A stretch of DNA of 64,000 nucleotides from Lichenostomus cassidix (Eukaryota; Chordata; Aves; Passeriformes; Meliphagidae). The first letter of the stretch is position 1. Each line of letters opens with the position of its first letter. The position numbers and the translations under genes were made by a program. Shown here piece after piece: positions 35,788-50,128 of the stretch. The stretch covers positions 15,738,501-15,802,500 of the forward strand of contig CM039193.1 of assembly GCA_008360975.2 (NCBI GenBank), given 5' to 3'. The notes beneath the pieces are model-generated. The model had not been told where the DNA came from, searched no databases, and saw only the letters and a program-made list of their open reading frames with translations.

Positions 35788-38700
35788 GTGAAGGGTGTAT
35801 CAGTCTTTAATTAAATTCATGCAACTATTGCACTATATAGTTATAAGAAAATGAACTGATACTGCAGAAGCAGCTTGTTGTTATAAACAAGTATGTTGAG
35901 TTTGGGAGTAACATCCACAGTGGAGGAGCAGACCTGGGCTGTGGAAGAATTCTTTATTCTCTAGGTTCAGATCTGGGTCTAAATGTGTCCAGACTGATTC
36001 TTTAAGCATGTATGAGAATGCCTTTTCTTGGTTTTAAATGGTGTTTTGTATGTCATTGTTCCCAGTCTGGGTTTATACTGAAACTGGATCTTGGAAAGGC
36101 AAGGCAAAGGCTGGCTCTGGGAGACAGCTCAGCTACATATATGATATTAAAAGCTACAGGAAAACCCCAGTGAAATGCAAGCAGCAGGAATTTTGCCCAC
36201 AAGCAGGGAACGGATGTTGTACTAGCAGGGAAGACTGAGGGAGACTGAGCCTTGTTAGAAGAATGTTCCCATTGTTCGTGGCAGCAGAGAGGGTTCAGTG
36301 GCTGTATCTGTTTGGCTGCATTTTAGAATTTGCAGAGTCCAGATAAGGGCTGTGAACTTCTGAGTCGGACAGGTCTGAGATTTGAGGGTCTAATGGAGAC
36401 TTTGTCCTTCTGTCACCACTGCCTGAGCCAGAGAAGCTCCAGATTGGGAGGGAATGTAGGGTGTAGAAGAGTCAGGGCTCACATGGCTGTAGGATGGTTT
36501 CAAAGGAACAGTCCTGCTGCAAACAGGGAGGTTTAAACTGAGCTGCAGGAGTGTGCCAAGAGCTCTGCATGTTGTTCAGCCCAAAAAATGAGCAGGTGCA
36601 GAACAGGGCTGGGAGGAGGAATGAGGAACAGAAAGCTTGACGTATGAGGGAAAACCAAAAGAGAGGAGTTTGTTTTGCCTACAAAACAAAGCCAGGGAGA
36701 GATGGGGATGTTTCTCTGTAAACATTTCATTGCCAAGTACATACTAGAGAGGAGGATAAGTCCTTTGTAATAAAGATCAATGCTGGCACAAGGACAAAGT
36801 GGTACAAATTTGCTATTAATAAACTTAGCTTGGAAATTAGATTTTCAACCACTGGAGCAGTGTCTCAAAGGGAGAAATGGAAACCAAAAGAGCACTTCAT
36901 AGAGGAGCCTGAGGAGCCTGCAGTAGCAAGTTTTCTCTGTGGCACAGTCTCATTTCATGCATGCAGGTGCCTCAGACAGCCTGACCCAGCAGTGCAGGCA
37001 GGAGGGTGACTTGCACAAGCAGGTGAAGCAGCTGTAATTAGGAATCAATAGCTGAGGTACAAATCAGCTGCAGGAGAGGAGAGTTTCAGGACAGCTGAGC
37101 TCTGCAGGCATCCAGTTTTGACTGTATCTAGTGGTTGGATTCTGTGAGTCCTTTATCTGTAGTCTGCAGGGAGAAGGGATTTTCTTTCACTTTTCTTTTT
37201 CTGCAGTAATTGAAAAATGGAGTTGGAGACTTATTATTCTGCAGAGACAAAAGTTTTCTCTTTGGTTGTCCAAACAATGCCTGTTCAGCTATGACAAGAA
37301 TATCTTTATTCTAAGCTGTCGTAGGATGTGTGCTTTAGTAACACAAGAGGCATTTGGAGAAGCTGCCTACATACAGTCTTCTCTCTTTGCAAATAGAAGA
37401 GGGAATGCAACAAATGCTCCTCACTCAGAAGTTGAAAGCCTTGAGAAATCATAACTAAGAAGAATCTATTTCTCCAAAATTCTTGTGTACTTTCTTCAAT
37501 TTAACATAGAGAGTAGTCCATAGAGAGGATAGTCAACACAAATTTCTGTATTTCTTTCCATGTTTTGTTTTTTTCTTCTGCCACTCCATTCTTTCTCTTC
37601 TTTCCCTCACATCTTAAATAGACCCAAGAAAGGTGCATGTGTTGTACTGGTCTCATTTGTTTTCTTTGTAATTCTCTTAGTTACTGTAAGAAGCTTTTGC
37701 TCATTGAGGAGCTATTTTTATTATATTAGTTCCAGCAAACAGCAATAACAGAAACAAAGGGCTCAAATCTCATTTGCCTTCCCTTTTTTAGTTACTGTTT
37801 ACTCCAACCCAGAGCAGTGGATATAATCAATGGTAGTAGATGTAAGACAGGACAGAAAGAATTCTGCAAAATGTTGTAAACTCGGAGTTTTACCTTGAAT
37901 GCACACTCAGTTTTGAAACTTTCAGAGGTTTGCAGGGTATTTAAGCTTAGAACAGTGGATCCTCCAGAGTTTGTGTATTTATGTAGATCATATTGAGAAT
38001 CCCCCAGCTGTGGACATTCCAGAATGGCAGCACCCTCAGAAAAAATGGAAAATGCTTGGAAAATGTTTTCCATGTCTCTTTCTGTTGTGTCACTACCACA
38101 TCTCTCTGCTGCCTGTAAGACACAGCCACAAAATCCTGTTTAGCCTGGTTTACACAACCACAGGGCTGCCCTACAGACCTGGAGCTTGTGAAAGAGAACA
38201 GTTGGTGTCAGACCCACCCTCAGCTGGATGGACAGGCAGCTGTGGAGCAACCCAGGCAGACTTCTCCAGCAAAAAAAAGGAAGGTGAATGGTGTTTGCTG
38301 GTTCGCAGCCATAATGGGGTTAAAAGAAATTTCAGGGTGTTTTTCCAATTAAGGGGTCCTTTTACCACACACAAGTGCACTTCCTGCTTATCTGTCAGAA
38401 TGACCTGCTCAGATCCTTCCTCAAGCTGAGTTTCAGTCTTTCCAGTGGTGCCAGGAGTGAGGGTCATTGCAATGAGTTCTCCTCAAACCTGTCCAGCTCT
38501 GGTTGCATCAGCCTCAGTTGGACAGTAAGTAATGCAGGGTGGAGTACATGGATGCCCAAAGGTGTGTTCATAAATCTCATTGAAGCAACTCGAAACAGTT
38601 TCTTCAGTCAAAACAAACTGACTTTGGTGTGTTGCACAAGATAAATTAAAACACAGAGCCACTGTTGCCCTGTTATCTGAATTTTCCTACTTACGATTGT

Positions 38701-41700
38701 CACAATGTTTCCATTAAAGGGATAAAATCCCTGCACTGAATGATAAAGGGCCTTTATCATAGAAGTTATTTCCCTTGTTTGTGTCTCAGTTAGGACATTA
38801 GTGCAGCTCTGGTGGACAGGACACCCCATCTCCTGTCCTGTGCTCCCGCCAGCTGTTCCTGTCTCCACACTCAGCTTGGTAGCTGGGGCTGTTCTTTGTG
38901 CCAGTGCAGTTGTTCATTTGTGCTCAGATGGTTTCTTCCTGCTGTGAAGTAAAGGTGAAGAACTAAAATGAGCTCTGCCATTATCCATAAGGCATTAGGA
39001 GCCTGGTGCTACTTCTGCAATGCAGAATTCCAACACCCAATGGACTGGACCTTGCCACTGTCTCTGAAAGACAAGCCAGCCATGGGGCTTTGTAAACACC
39101 CTTCCATATGGCAGATGGGGAGTGTGGCAGGAGGGAACTTGGCACAGCTCTCTGACTGGGTTCAGATTCAAGTGATGTGAGCCTGTTCTTGAAATATGTC
39201 AGTTATAACCAGTGTCATGCCATTGGATTATGTACTACTTGGTTGTAGAAATACCTGAGGGGACAAATCTTGGTCACTGTGGATGTGGAGGTCTCATGCT
39301 TATTTCAGTCACCCCTTGCAGTCTCAGTGTGAGGATGTAGCGGATCAAAGGAGGAGCAGATGGCATTAGAAGGTGGATTAATGAAATGAGGAAGAAGGCA
39401 GCAGGCAGTGGGGATTACCCCCATCTTTGCTTTTCCTGGCTAGGCCTGAGCTTCTACAGTCTTTGTAATACAGAGCTCAGTGCCCAGCTGGTAAGTATGG
39501 CCCAAATATTAAGGAGGAAGTAAATTTTAATGTCCCGTTCTCTGTCTAGGATTGTGGATCCTGACACTTCATCTGTGTGTGAGAGGATCTGGGCAGCAGT
39601 CAGTAAGGTGCAGAGGTTGGAGTTAAATGGAGCTGAACAGTCAGGAAGGATGAGAAGGAAGGGATGTTTGTATGATGCTGCAATCTGTGTTCAAGGCAGT
39701 GGTGCCAGACCCTGGAGAGGAAATCCCCTCGAGGAAATGAACTAACATGATGTAATGCTCTGAAAAGAACTGTACTCCAGCCTCAGTGTTGTGCCTTTTG
39801 TTCTGACTCCTCTGTGCTGCTGCTGACAGAGAAGAGCAGTGCTGGGCAGTCCCTGCAGACATTTGCATTTCTTTTCACTGGCTCAGAGTAAGGGATATCA
39901 CACAGAGACAAGCCATCATCTGGTAGAAGTTAAGTGCAGCTGCAAATGTCATGGAACATCACAGTGATATTTGTGTGAGGTGCTTCTAGTGTGGTACTTC
40001 TTGTTTTATCCATTCTCTGAGGTGCTTTACACCTTTGCCGTGGTGCAGACATTAACTTTGGCACCTGGTGAAGTATCTGCAGCACAACCACTCTGAGTGA
40101 CCTCCCACACAGCCTTGATCTGCATTACACCTGTAATTTTCCACCTTCAATCCCGATGCTGCTGGGAGGGGTTAATGGTAGGTGACTCATGCCAAGTGAC
40201 TCAGGCCCTGCCTGGTGCCTACTCAGCTCTGATAAAATCTCTGCCAAACCATTTGGAGGACGCCTTGCTCCGATCATGTCAGCTCTGTGGGTGCTTGTCT
40301 CCACATCCCTGGCTCTGCTGGCAGGCATCTCACTGGAAGCTGACAGCTCACATCAAGCTCCTGGCCTTTTCAGGGACTTTACCAGAATGAGATCCAAGAG
40401 CTGTATTTATGATGTAACACACAGTGTCATAGGTTGTGGAGCATCAAAGAGTTTGGTGGTTTTTTCATTCTCTTTGAAGTGACACCAGAAACAGTGACCA
40501 GATTATTTGGGTTTTGGTTTATTTATTATTGGGTTCCGTCAGTGCTCTGTGCTGAGCTTGGTCCATGTTGGAGATGGCTAACCTCTGTGAAGTATTTAAT
40601 GACTTGACTTGCTAAGTGGGAACACCTGTGACCAGTGGCCTTTTCCTGGCCAGTGAGGGCTCTTAAGTTCTTGCCCTTGGTGCAGGTGTTACTCAGGTGC
40701 TGGGTGTAAATCAGGAGTTTGTTTCCTGCAGGGGGTGTGTGGAGTACCTTGGGCACAGGACTGGTTTGCAGAAGTGCTTATTCATGTCTCTATGGCAGAG
40801 TAAAGGTATCTCAAAGCAGGTTGATTTTTTTCATTGATTAATTTTTCATCTGTTTGACCTTTCCTCTCTGACAGAGTGATAGAGAGACACTGTGGCAGGA
40901 TCAGTGCTGCTCAGCACAGAGTGGGAATGAGGCTGCAGCAGTTTGCAGTAGAATGGTGCTGTATTGACTTTGTGTTGATTCATTCCAAGTATTTATTCCT
41001 TAATAGCACTGTTTGTTTCGGTCTGGAAACAAACAAGAAAAGAAGTGGAGAATTGTGCTTGATATTAATTTTCAGTGTTGCAGTTAGTTGTAAAGTTCTC
41101 TGAAAAGTTAATATATTCCCTGTTCTAGTGTTCCTTCCTCCATTAACCTAAGCTTAGGTGAAAGCTTTGGCTTCCCAAGATAACTGTATAAGGACAGGGT
41201 TGTTGCTGTCTGAGTTACTTGTGTATCAAAACAAATCTGGCCTTACCTGTGTGTCTGAAACATGAGGGTTGGTCAAAAGAGAGCAAGAAAAACAAGAAAG
41301 AGCAAGAAAAACAGAAGCTCCTTGGTTTCCTCAAAGAGGTTTCCAGTTATGCCAAGCATTCTCACTCCTCCTCCTCCAAGTTCTCTCTGCATGAAAGGGA
41401 GCCTAATAGAGCACTGAATTGCCTTTCTCCTGAATGGAGGGTCAGGGTGCTGCTCTGGAAAAACTTACCCACAAAGACACATTTTTACTCTGGGCATCAG
41501 CACAGAATCCCCTGATCACTGTCAATAGCGAGTCGTTCCTGGAAACCTCTGGAGTACACCACCAGGCATGGGCAGTGAGGGGAAGGGGAAGGGAAGGTGC
41601 CTTGTGGGTTTGTGGGGAAGGTGACAAGTGGTGAGAGTGGCTCTTCACCCCTTACGGAGTGATGGCCTTGCAAGTAAGGACATAGCATGGGTGAGGTGTC

Positions 41701-44700
41701 AGCTAGACTGACCTCAGTGCTAAAGCCAGGCTGCCACCAGAGTCTCAGGGATGAGAGGGCTTGGTTTTTTAGGGCTCTGGAACAGACTTTTCTCAGGTGA
41801 GAGGACCTAAGTGAGACCCAAAGGACAGAAGGTTTCCTGGTACCACAGCCCTGAGACCACTGGTCCTGTTCATTTGTAGCTAGAAGACGTGGATGTCTTC
41901 CTAGACATGAGGCTATTAGACATGGGGCTGCTTGCCACAGTTACCCAGCTCTGGTCTCTCCTCTGCAAAGCACTGATTGTGGGACTGTACACAGCAATCA
42001 CTCTGAAAGTGAAGCCAGCACTGAGTAAGAGCTGCTTGCTAAGCAGTGCGTCATGGAGGGAACATGTGGCAGCAGTTTCTCAGAACTCCTCCTGGCTTAA
42101 GTGGTATCAAAGAGGAATTCTGCCTGTGGTTGTAACTGTGCCAGGGGTTCCTAGATTTGTGTTGCTTTAGTGCACAGGCAGCAGGAACAGCCACTGTAGC
42201 TCCTGGTGACAGCTGTCATCAGTCGTGGAGTCAAGGGCAGAACTGCAAAGGGGCTGTTTCATACCTCTAGGAAGCTGTGCCTTTAGTGGCATTTGCTTCC
42301 TCCCATCATGTGCTTTTCTAATCCTTGATGGGCCTGACTGCAGCCTGCTGGAGGTGTCTTGTGCAGTTGGCACTGGCCACCCCAGGGAGGTTTGTCTTTG
42401 TCTTTGCACAGGATGGTTCAGTGAAGGTGCCAGGAGGGAACAGTTGGACCAAACACTTCACCAGACAACTGAGAGCAATGATTTCTTGTTGGGGTGGCAT
42501 GGGATAGCCATGGTCCTAGGAATTAAAAGCTTTTCAGGAAATGCTGTTGTTAATGTGGTCCTTTTCCATTCTTATTTTCTCTTCTTGCCTCTGCCTAGAA
42601 AGGTTTAGTGCCAAGAGAGACCCAAGAAGATATTTCAACTCCTTTCACTGATGATCTCTTCCCTTGCCTTTCCTTTTGTCTTTGCTGAAGTCCCCCTGAG
42701 GCAGTGGGATCTCAATCCCCTGCAGCCAGCCTGCATCAGGATCAGCACTGTGCAGAATTCAGGCTCTTGCTTTGTTCCTTTCTGCAATTTTCCAGCCATG
42801 ACATTTTAATTCCCTTCCTTCACGCCCATTTTGGGAGCACACTTTTAAGGTCTAACTCTAAGCCCAGCACCAGTGAGAGCAGTGGGAGGATGCTCTGTAT
42901 GCCCAGGAGAGCAGAAACGTCCTTGCCCAGTGCTGGGGGTGAAGGTACATGTCAGTCCCTGGTGCCACATTGACTTAGTGACAACAGGAGTTCAAGAATA
43001 TGCATCCAGAGAAGAGTAATGTGTGGTGGTTGGTTACATAAATCAGCAGGTGCAGCTTCTCTGAGTGGAAGGATTGATGTGCTTTGTGGACTTCCTAGAA
43101 ATCATTAAATAGTGTTTTAACAGACCCAGCACATCCAGGAGCAAAGGATTTCAGAACTGGATTGGAAGCTGGTAGTGGCTGCATGACTGTGACCTTGTTA
43201 AAGGTAAACCTAAATAAAAAGATTCTCCCAACTAATACTGCAGCATATAACTTACCCAAAGTTAAAAGACTTCTTAAATTAGACTTGGCAAGTGTTTTAT
43301 AAGAAAACAATATTAGAATTAGGTATTCTTTAAAAACAGTGCAACAAAGTGTGATTCTGCCCTCAGGAAAGAGTTATCTTCATAAAAGCTGATCATTGTT
43401 CAGTGATGAATACAGCATTAGGAAAAAAATGTGAAAGCAATGTGGGAGGGGAGGGCGAGCTGGGCACAGTTAATATAAATTAGAAATGAAGTGCAGGAAG
43501 CTAGAAATGAAAAGGAAAATGGAAAATTATCCTTGGCTGCTATCTTCAAGGGCGCTAAAGAATTTAAACATTCTTCTTGAAACAGAAAAAGAATTGTGTA
43601 AGGTCTCTTTGAAATGGAAATGCTGCAATTGTTAATGATGATGAAAATAAGTAGAAGCATTTAGTAAGTATTTCTGATCCATGTTTGGATGACAGCAGAA
43701 TAATACACTAGATTCACCAGAGGACAGCGAATTAATTTCTCAATTATTAGGCACCAGGGAAGAAAAAGTATTATAAAATACTTGCTAGTAATAGGCGTTT
43801 TAGAAAGTACATGTTCAGATAACCTGCAGGCAAGAGCCCCAGCGGAGGTGTTGAGAGGATAGGTGGTGTGCACGTGGCACTTCTTAATACTGGGGAAATC
43901 CAGGATGCTGTGGTTTGAATGCCAAAAAGAAAACTGGATTAGTCAAGCAAAACAATCATGAGTGGAGTTTAGAGTGAAGGGCTCCTTCCCTGTCTCCCTC
44001 TTTCTCTGTGGGCTTAGGGAGAAGCCCTGAGGGAGATGACCCCTTTGTGTAGTTGCTGGATTCAAGGCCTCTCATGACTCTTACAGGACAAGTCAGCTTC
44101 TTTAGGAACAGGTTGTTTGGAGGCATTGAATCAAATAAATTTAAAAAAGGCTCTGGATCAAAAAAGGCCCCGGAGTGCTGCTGACTTGAGAGAGAAGTGG
44201 GCTGGCTGAGGTTCCAGGCACCATTCCCCAAAGCAATATGGATTTTGGATTCCCTGTCAGTGAGGGTGGTTCCATGCTGCTTATTCTTGGATATTCTGTC
44301 CAGCATGAGTTAAGCTCCTGCTTACATAGGAATTTATTTCCTGTGCAAGTGTTGTGAATGATGATGCAGATGCTGAAAACAGTAATTCTTCCTTGATGGG
44401 CGAGGAAGGGGGGAATGGAATCTGAACATCTTGGAGCCTCAGTCTAATGGAAGGCTGTGCTTGCAGCTGAGCTTTTGGGATTTGTCCAGCTGCAGGGCTT
44501 GGATGCTCTGTAGAGCTGCCTGTGGCCTGAGGGGGTTTTCCCACCTTTGCACCTGCCCCAGAAGAGGATTTTCAAGATTAACTAACAGGAAGGTTGTTCT
44601 GTGTGCTGGCTGTGTCTCCACTGGGGCTCTACCAGGGGCTTACCTGCTATGAGCTCAAGGCCTGGATGAGATCTGGCATCCCAGACTGCACCTGCATAAC

Positions 44701-47700
44701 AAATTGGAGCATAAAAGGATGAGATGCTGCCCAAGGAAGTTCTTCAAAGATACAAGACAGATGTGCCTGGGTGCCACTTCCCAGCCAAGGCAGTTGAATT
44801 TCTCACTGCAAAAGGGTGGAGCAGGAAAGGAAAGGCTCAGGAAAGGAACAGCCTTTGGGGAGGAAAAGAAGGCAAAGCTAAGGGTGAAACATTACACCAG
44901 TTCACGTGCTCATTCTGCTTTGAATTGTATGACAAAAGATATTTATTGTATTTTTGGTTTATGTATCTATATCTGCACAGTCCCCCACCTTCCCATCAGC
45001 TTTGTCTTGCAGCTTCTCGTACACCTTCTGCTACAGCTCTGTTCTCCTCAACTTGGATGGGTTCACCACAATGGCAGAGGTGGTAATTCAACTTTATGTC
45101 CTTACTGTTGCCATGCTAGGAAGGTAACTTGGTTTTTTTTAAACCAATTTCCCTGAATTGTTATTTAACATGTTTTTTTCAGATGTACTGACATCTCCAG
45201 TGAGTGTTTCATAATTTAATGGTAAATTATTTCTTCTCAGTCTTCTAGGAAATGCCAGTACCTGTGAATATCAGAATAGAGAGGTCTTTGTGCGTTCAGT
45301 TAGCTCAGAGATAGGGGCATTCAGTTTCTGCACTTAGCACCTGATATTATTCATCACCATTCATTACAAATGAGCTTCTCAGCCTAATCTTTTGTTCCTA
45401 TTATCAGGCTGGTATCTGTAATGCTGATGTAAAAGCAATATTAATTATTGGATGAATAGTAGGAACTAGAAATTGAATTACAAATGGAATTATTAATATT
45501 TATGGAAGCTTAATTATGCTGTGATGTTTTGTAGACCTGCACTGAAAAAGGTCTGCACCATACAAGGAATGCTTTCCCTGGTGCAGCTTTACATAATCAA
45601 TTCTCGATATCTGGAGCTTTCAGTGAGTGATTTTCAGATGCAGCTTTACAGCCCAGTTCTGCTTTTCCTCTGCAGGGTGAGGGAGGGGAGTGAGCTTGGG
45701 GCCCTGCTTGTCCTTATCTTCTGGGGGTGGGAATGCAGTATATGAAACCAATTCAGGGAAACTCTTAATCTTTCTACATTATCTGATCTAGTAGTGATCC
45801 CATGTTATGCAGGAAAAATTTTCCAGGAATCCATAGCTTCTACATCTGGGAAGTAACTTCAGTTCTAAAACTTCTTTGGCAAAAGCTGCTTGGAGGATGT
45901 TTCTAGGGGCATATTGTGAGCATGACAGGCTGTTCCATCTGTTTGCAGAACAGTTGCAGGCTGTGAGCAGAAGAGATGGGGAGGTCCAACTGACCTCTTC
46001 AAGGTTATTGCCAAAGCTGGAAAATACAGCTCAGAAATACGTTTTAAAAGACATTAGGCATGAGCTCTGCATCAGCCTTTGCATGTCCTAACCGGTACGG
46101 TGATGCTTGAGGTGCTGATATTGCAGAAATACATAAAAACAAAGCTCCAGATGTCAGCCACAAGCTTTGCAGTTTCTGAAGCATTTCAGCATTTCTTAAA
46201 TGTCTGTGTTTCTGCTTACAGAATATTTTGTCTTATTCTTTTGGCAGTTGTTAGATTAGAATGTGAAGAGGATATTTTTCCTAATAATCACATGAAAACT
46301 GGTAACAGAAAATTATTCTTTTAAAATGTAATTCTATTTAGCACCATTGCCCCAATAAAAACTATAAAGAAGAAAAGGCCAGAAAATGAAGTCTTCTAGT
46401 TTATCGTCTAAGATCTGTTGTTAGTGAATCTGAATGAGTGCAGTGCTGCAGGCTCCTGCCTGTTCTCCTGCTGCAGTGTGATTGCTGCGTGGTTTATACA
46501 TTTTGTGGTTTGCATGCTGGGTTTGTCTTTTAGTCGTTTCTTTCATTACCTGTTGCTGTTCACAAACTGAAAGGACTGACTGATTAGCATTGCTGTAGAG
46601 GTACCTCTTATTGCAGAGGTACCTTGGAGCTGTTGTTTCCTTCATCCATTAGAGATGGGGGCTCCAAGGACATTCTTATTGTTCAGTGACTTGCAGCCCA
46701 TGATTTGTATCTGCTCACTAATTCCCTGTACGTGGGCTGTGCATTCTCAAGTGGTTCATGCAGTGTGACCCTGGCCTGGGTCACTGTAAAGCCACATTTA
46801 ATTTAAACAAGGGTACATTCAGCTGGCCAGAGTGTGTGTTTGGAGTTTAAATTCATGGTGGTTTCCTCCTGCCTCCATGGGGCTGATTACCACACATTCC
46901 TTTCTTTTAATTTCAGCCCTCTGCAGTTCTAGGAAAAGGTCCTTGATTAAGTACTGAGAAACCAGTCTATTTGTGGGTCTAATTTTATTGCTTCAATTAC
47001 ATTACTGTATGCTAAATATAGGAAGGCACCAAGCAGATCGCAGATCCGGGGCAGAACAGGGTGTTCAAGAGCACTGTTCAAATTTAAATGGCTTGGTTTG
47101 GGTCTCTGTTTAATTCTAGCTAATGAACCAATTTCTCATAGAGTGTAAATGAGCACATCTACATTGATTTATAGGCAAGGAGCTGGGTCATCAGTTTGGC
47201 ACAGCTAAAAATGAGCCCAGTGCCCAATTCTCTGCTTCCTGCTCCTAATTGAAGGGAGCAGAGATATAAATGGTGTGTCATGCTGGGGAGTTCAGAAGTC
47301 CTGGAAGGACAGCAGGGTGCTTCAGTCTCTAAGCTGGTGCTTGAGAACCTGGAAACCAGCAAGGGGGAAATGTTCAACAGCCTGTAAACTGGTTTTGTGG
47401 TTTACTGCTCACTCTACATTGCTTTCTGTGCTATTCCCTACATGGGTTTTTTTAATATCCCTAAAATCCATGTAAGATAGCTATGAAGCCTGCTTGCCTC
47501 CCACACCTGGGCATGTGGCCTTGACATGGCAGGGACCTCCAGCATCCTGTGTAACCAGACAGGCTGGAATTTTCCTTCTGTCCAGCAGCTGAAGGAAACA
47601 CCCAGCAGACGGAAAACCAGAGCATGGAGCACTTGCAGTAGGTGAGAGACTGATTGCAGTGGAGACAGAGCCTTATCTGTGAGCTGAGCAGCCCCTGTGT

Positions 47701-50093
47701 ATCTCAGGGAGCAGCTCCTGGGGCAGCCCTGCGGTGGCAGCCAGCCAGGCCCTGTCCCGGGTGGCCAGTGCTGCTTGGAGCCACTGCCAGGCAGATCAGT
47801 TCCCAGCCCCTGGAGGCTGGAGCAGGAAGCTGGGCTGCTGGCTGCCCATTGAGGCCCACAGACAGGCACACAGGAGTCTAGCACAGCTGGCACAGGATTT
47901 CTTGTATTTCCCAGCAAGTCCAGGTTTGAATTTTATAAAAGCTGTGTGAATTCTCACCCAGCTGTGCCAGTGACTGCAAACTCTGCAGCAGGATTTCTCC
48001 CTCTGTTCATAGCTTTGTGCTGCTGCCTTGTATTTCTACGGCAGCTTGTGGGGAACCCTGAAACAATCTCCTTCTGGTTCCTGTTTTCCTTTTTTCTGTG
48101 CCTCAAGGCCATTCGCACATTCCTCACAGCTGGTGACTGCTGCATTTCCCTGAGTCTCATTCAGAGTGCTATACCTACAAGCCAGATACTTGTCATCTCT
48201 AAAAGATGTTTGTTTCCACAGAAGAATAGCAATGAGGTTACTGTCTGCTCCCTTCACAGTCAGCCAGGCTGGGAGAAGTCCAAATATCCAATCATCCCTT
48301 GGAATTCTTAATGCTTGAAGATAAAGCAGCCAAAAATAGTTTCTATGAGCTGGATGGTTCTATAACTTTCTGTGTTTATCTAACAGGAAAATGTTAAGAA
48401 GTACAGTAGGTCGTGCACTAAACTGAGCAAGATCATGGGGCATGGGGGAGCTCATGGAGATGAGCTTATTGGTTATTTATTTGATTAACTTAACCTCTCT
48501 CTGCTTGAGAATTACCTTCATGCATTGCTCTTATGTTTGATGATAAAAGGAAAACCAACCCAGCTGTACTGTGAGGCATTAAGAGATGCTGAAAAGAATC
48601 TTTTGGGGAGAGGAGGAGGGAGAGAGAATAGTTTGCACAGCTCTGCCAGAGCCTTATTTTTTCCTGCCTTCCAAGAACAGGCTGTGTTCCATCCCCTGCC
48701 GCCCCCTCAGCTGGTGCTGGGAAGAGCAGCTGAGTTTAGCTCACTGTTCCTGGAAGTCACTGAGACATAGAGCATCGAGAAACCAGCATTTTCTGTAGCA
48801 CTCTCTGCTTCAATGGAAAAGATGAGCTGATCTTGATCCTGCTTGTTCACTAGCCAGGATTAACCCTCACTGCACCAAAGCAGGCTGCAAAATGTGCCCT
48901 TTTAGAAAGGGGACATTTGTCTTGAAGCCACTCAGAAATGCAGTGTCACATCATCAGCAAATGTATCCCTGATGTAACTCAAGCTGTTCAGGTTTGTGCT
49001 GGGACCCCCTTTTATTGGTTTTTTTGCCCGTCAGAGTTGAAGCAGAGCAGCTGTTCAGCCAGGCTGTGCCAGTGGCCATGTCCTCCTCTGTGCTCAGTGA
49101 GGGAAGTGCCTTTTGCAGAGCAAAGCACTCAGCCACAGACTTCCCCAGAACTGCCCTAGTTAAGAAAAACCTTGAGAGGGCAGTTACAGCTTGGTGCTGT
49201 GCACTAATGCACAGAATGTTTGATTATGTGCTTTTAGAGCCATATAACAACTGTGCCATCAGGGAAATTCCAGTCAGTTAAATGAAATTACTTTTATGAG
49301 GGTTACAGATAGGGAGGAGGAGTTTACTGTTTATGTTCCTGTAATTTGTATTCTGTTTCTTGCTGCATAGTGGGTTCTCCAGTGCCTCAGTTCCCCTGTG
49401 TAGTGTAGAATATATTGATACTGTGGTTTAGCTGGGCATCCTGACTGTTTATTAATGCCCACGGGGTTCCCATGCAGAGAGATCTCTAGAAACACCATCT
49501 ATTACTAGACCACTGGAAATGCACTGCTTCCTTTGCTTCTTTACTGAGATTGATTCAAAGCTTGTTATTCCCTGGCTGTGAATGTCACAGCCATAGCCCC
49601 AGTGCCAAATTTAGCTGAGTCTGATGAGATCAGGAAACAGCTTAAAGTGACCAGAACAGGCAGATGTAGGCATGTCTAGTGTTATTTCCATGGATGCAGT
49701 TGATCAAAGAGAAGTAGTCCAGAGGTTTTTCTCTTTCAATGTTTTTGGCTTTCTTTTTTCAAGGGAGAAAGAAAATTCGTTTCTTTCCTTTTGTGGTTGC
49801 AATTGGCTTAGATTTCTCGATTGACACAGGTCATCATTGACACATTCTCAGTGGAGCTCTGATGAGGGCTGGCCCCTTATTTCAGCTCATCATTGCAGTA
49901 ACAGGGGAAAGAAAACAAAAACTCACCATGGGTGCCAGCATGAGCATCTGTCACAGCCACACAGAGAAGGTGTTGGGGTAAGCTGGGGGCGTCAAAACCA
50001 CCCCTTATGGTAGCTGGCACTGGTAGCTGCATGTAATGAGACAACTTCTTGAGATGATCTTTGTGCCTGTGCGGAGTTCATGGAAGTGACTGA
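35788..50093. other. Intergenic, no gene recognised
   Basis: This 14-kb stretch has only scattered short ORFs. I see no splice-consistent series of exons on either strand. AT-rich parts lie at 43.1-43.9 kb and 45.4-45.5 kb, and a GC-richer part at 47.6-47.9 kb. Confidence 0.5.
41280..41313 (+). repeat. Short direct repeat, 15 bp unit, period 19
   Basis: AGAGCAAGAAAAACA occurs at 41280-41294 and 41299-41313 in a purine-rich tract. Confidence 0.8.
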
Positions 50094-50128
50094 TTTTTTT
50101 TTTTTTCTTCCCTAATTTTTTTTTTTTT
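50094..50128 (+). repeat. Two T13 runs separated by 9 bp
   Basis: T runs of 13 at 50094-50106 and 50116-50128 flank CTTCCCTAA. This could be a simple low-complexity tract or the tail of an old minus-strand retrocopy, but no source sequence was recognised next to it. Confidence 0.7.

Noticed and set aside
48690..48730. Second CTCF-like site (CCGCCCCCTCAGCTGG)
   Set aside because: Only part of the core matches and the key TAG/GTG positions are wrong.
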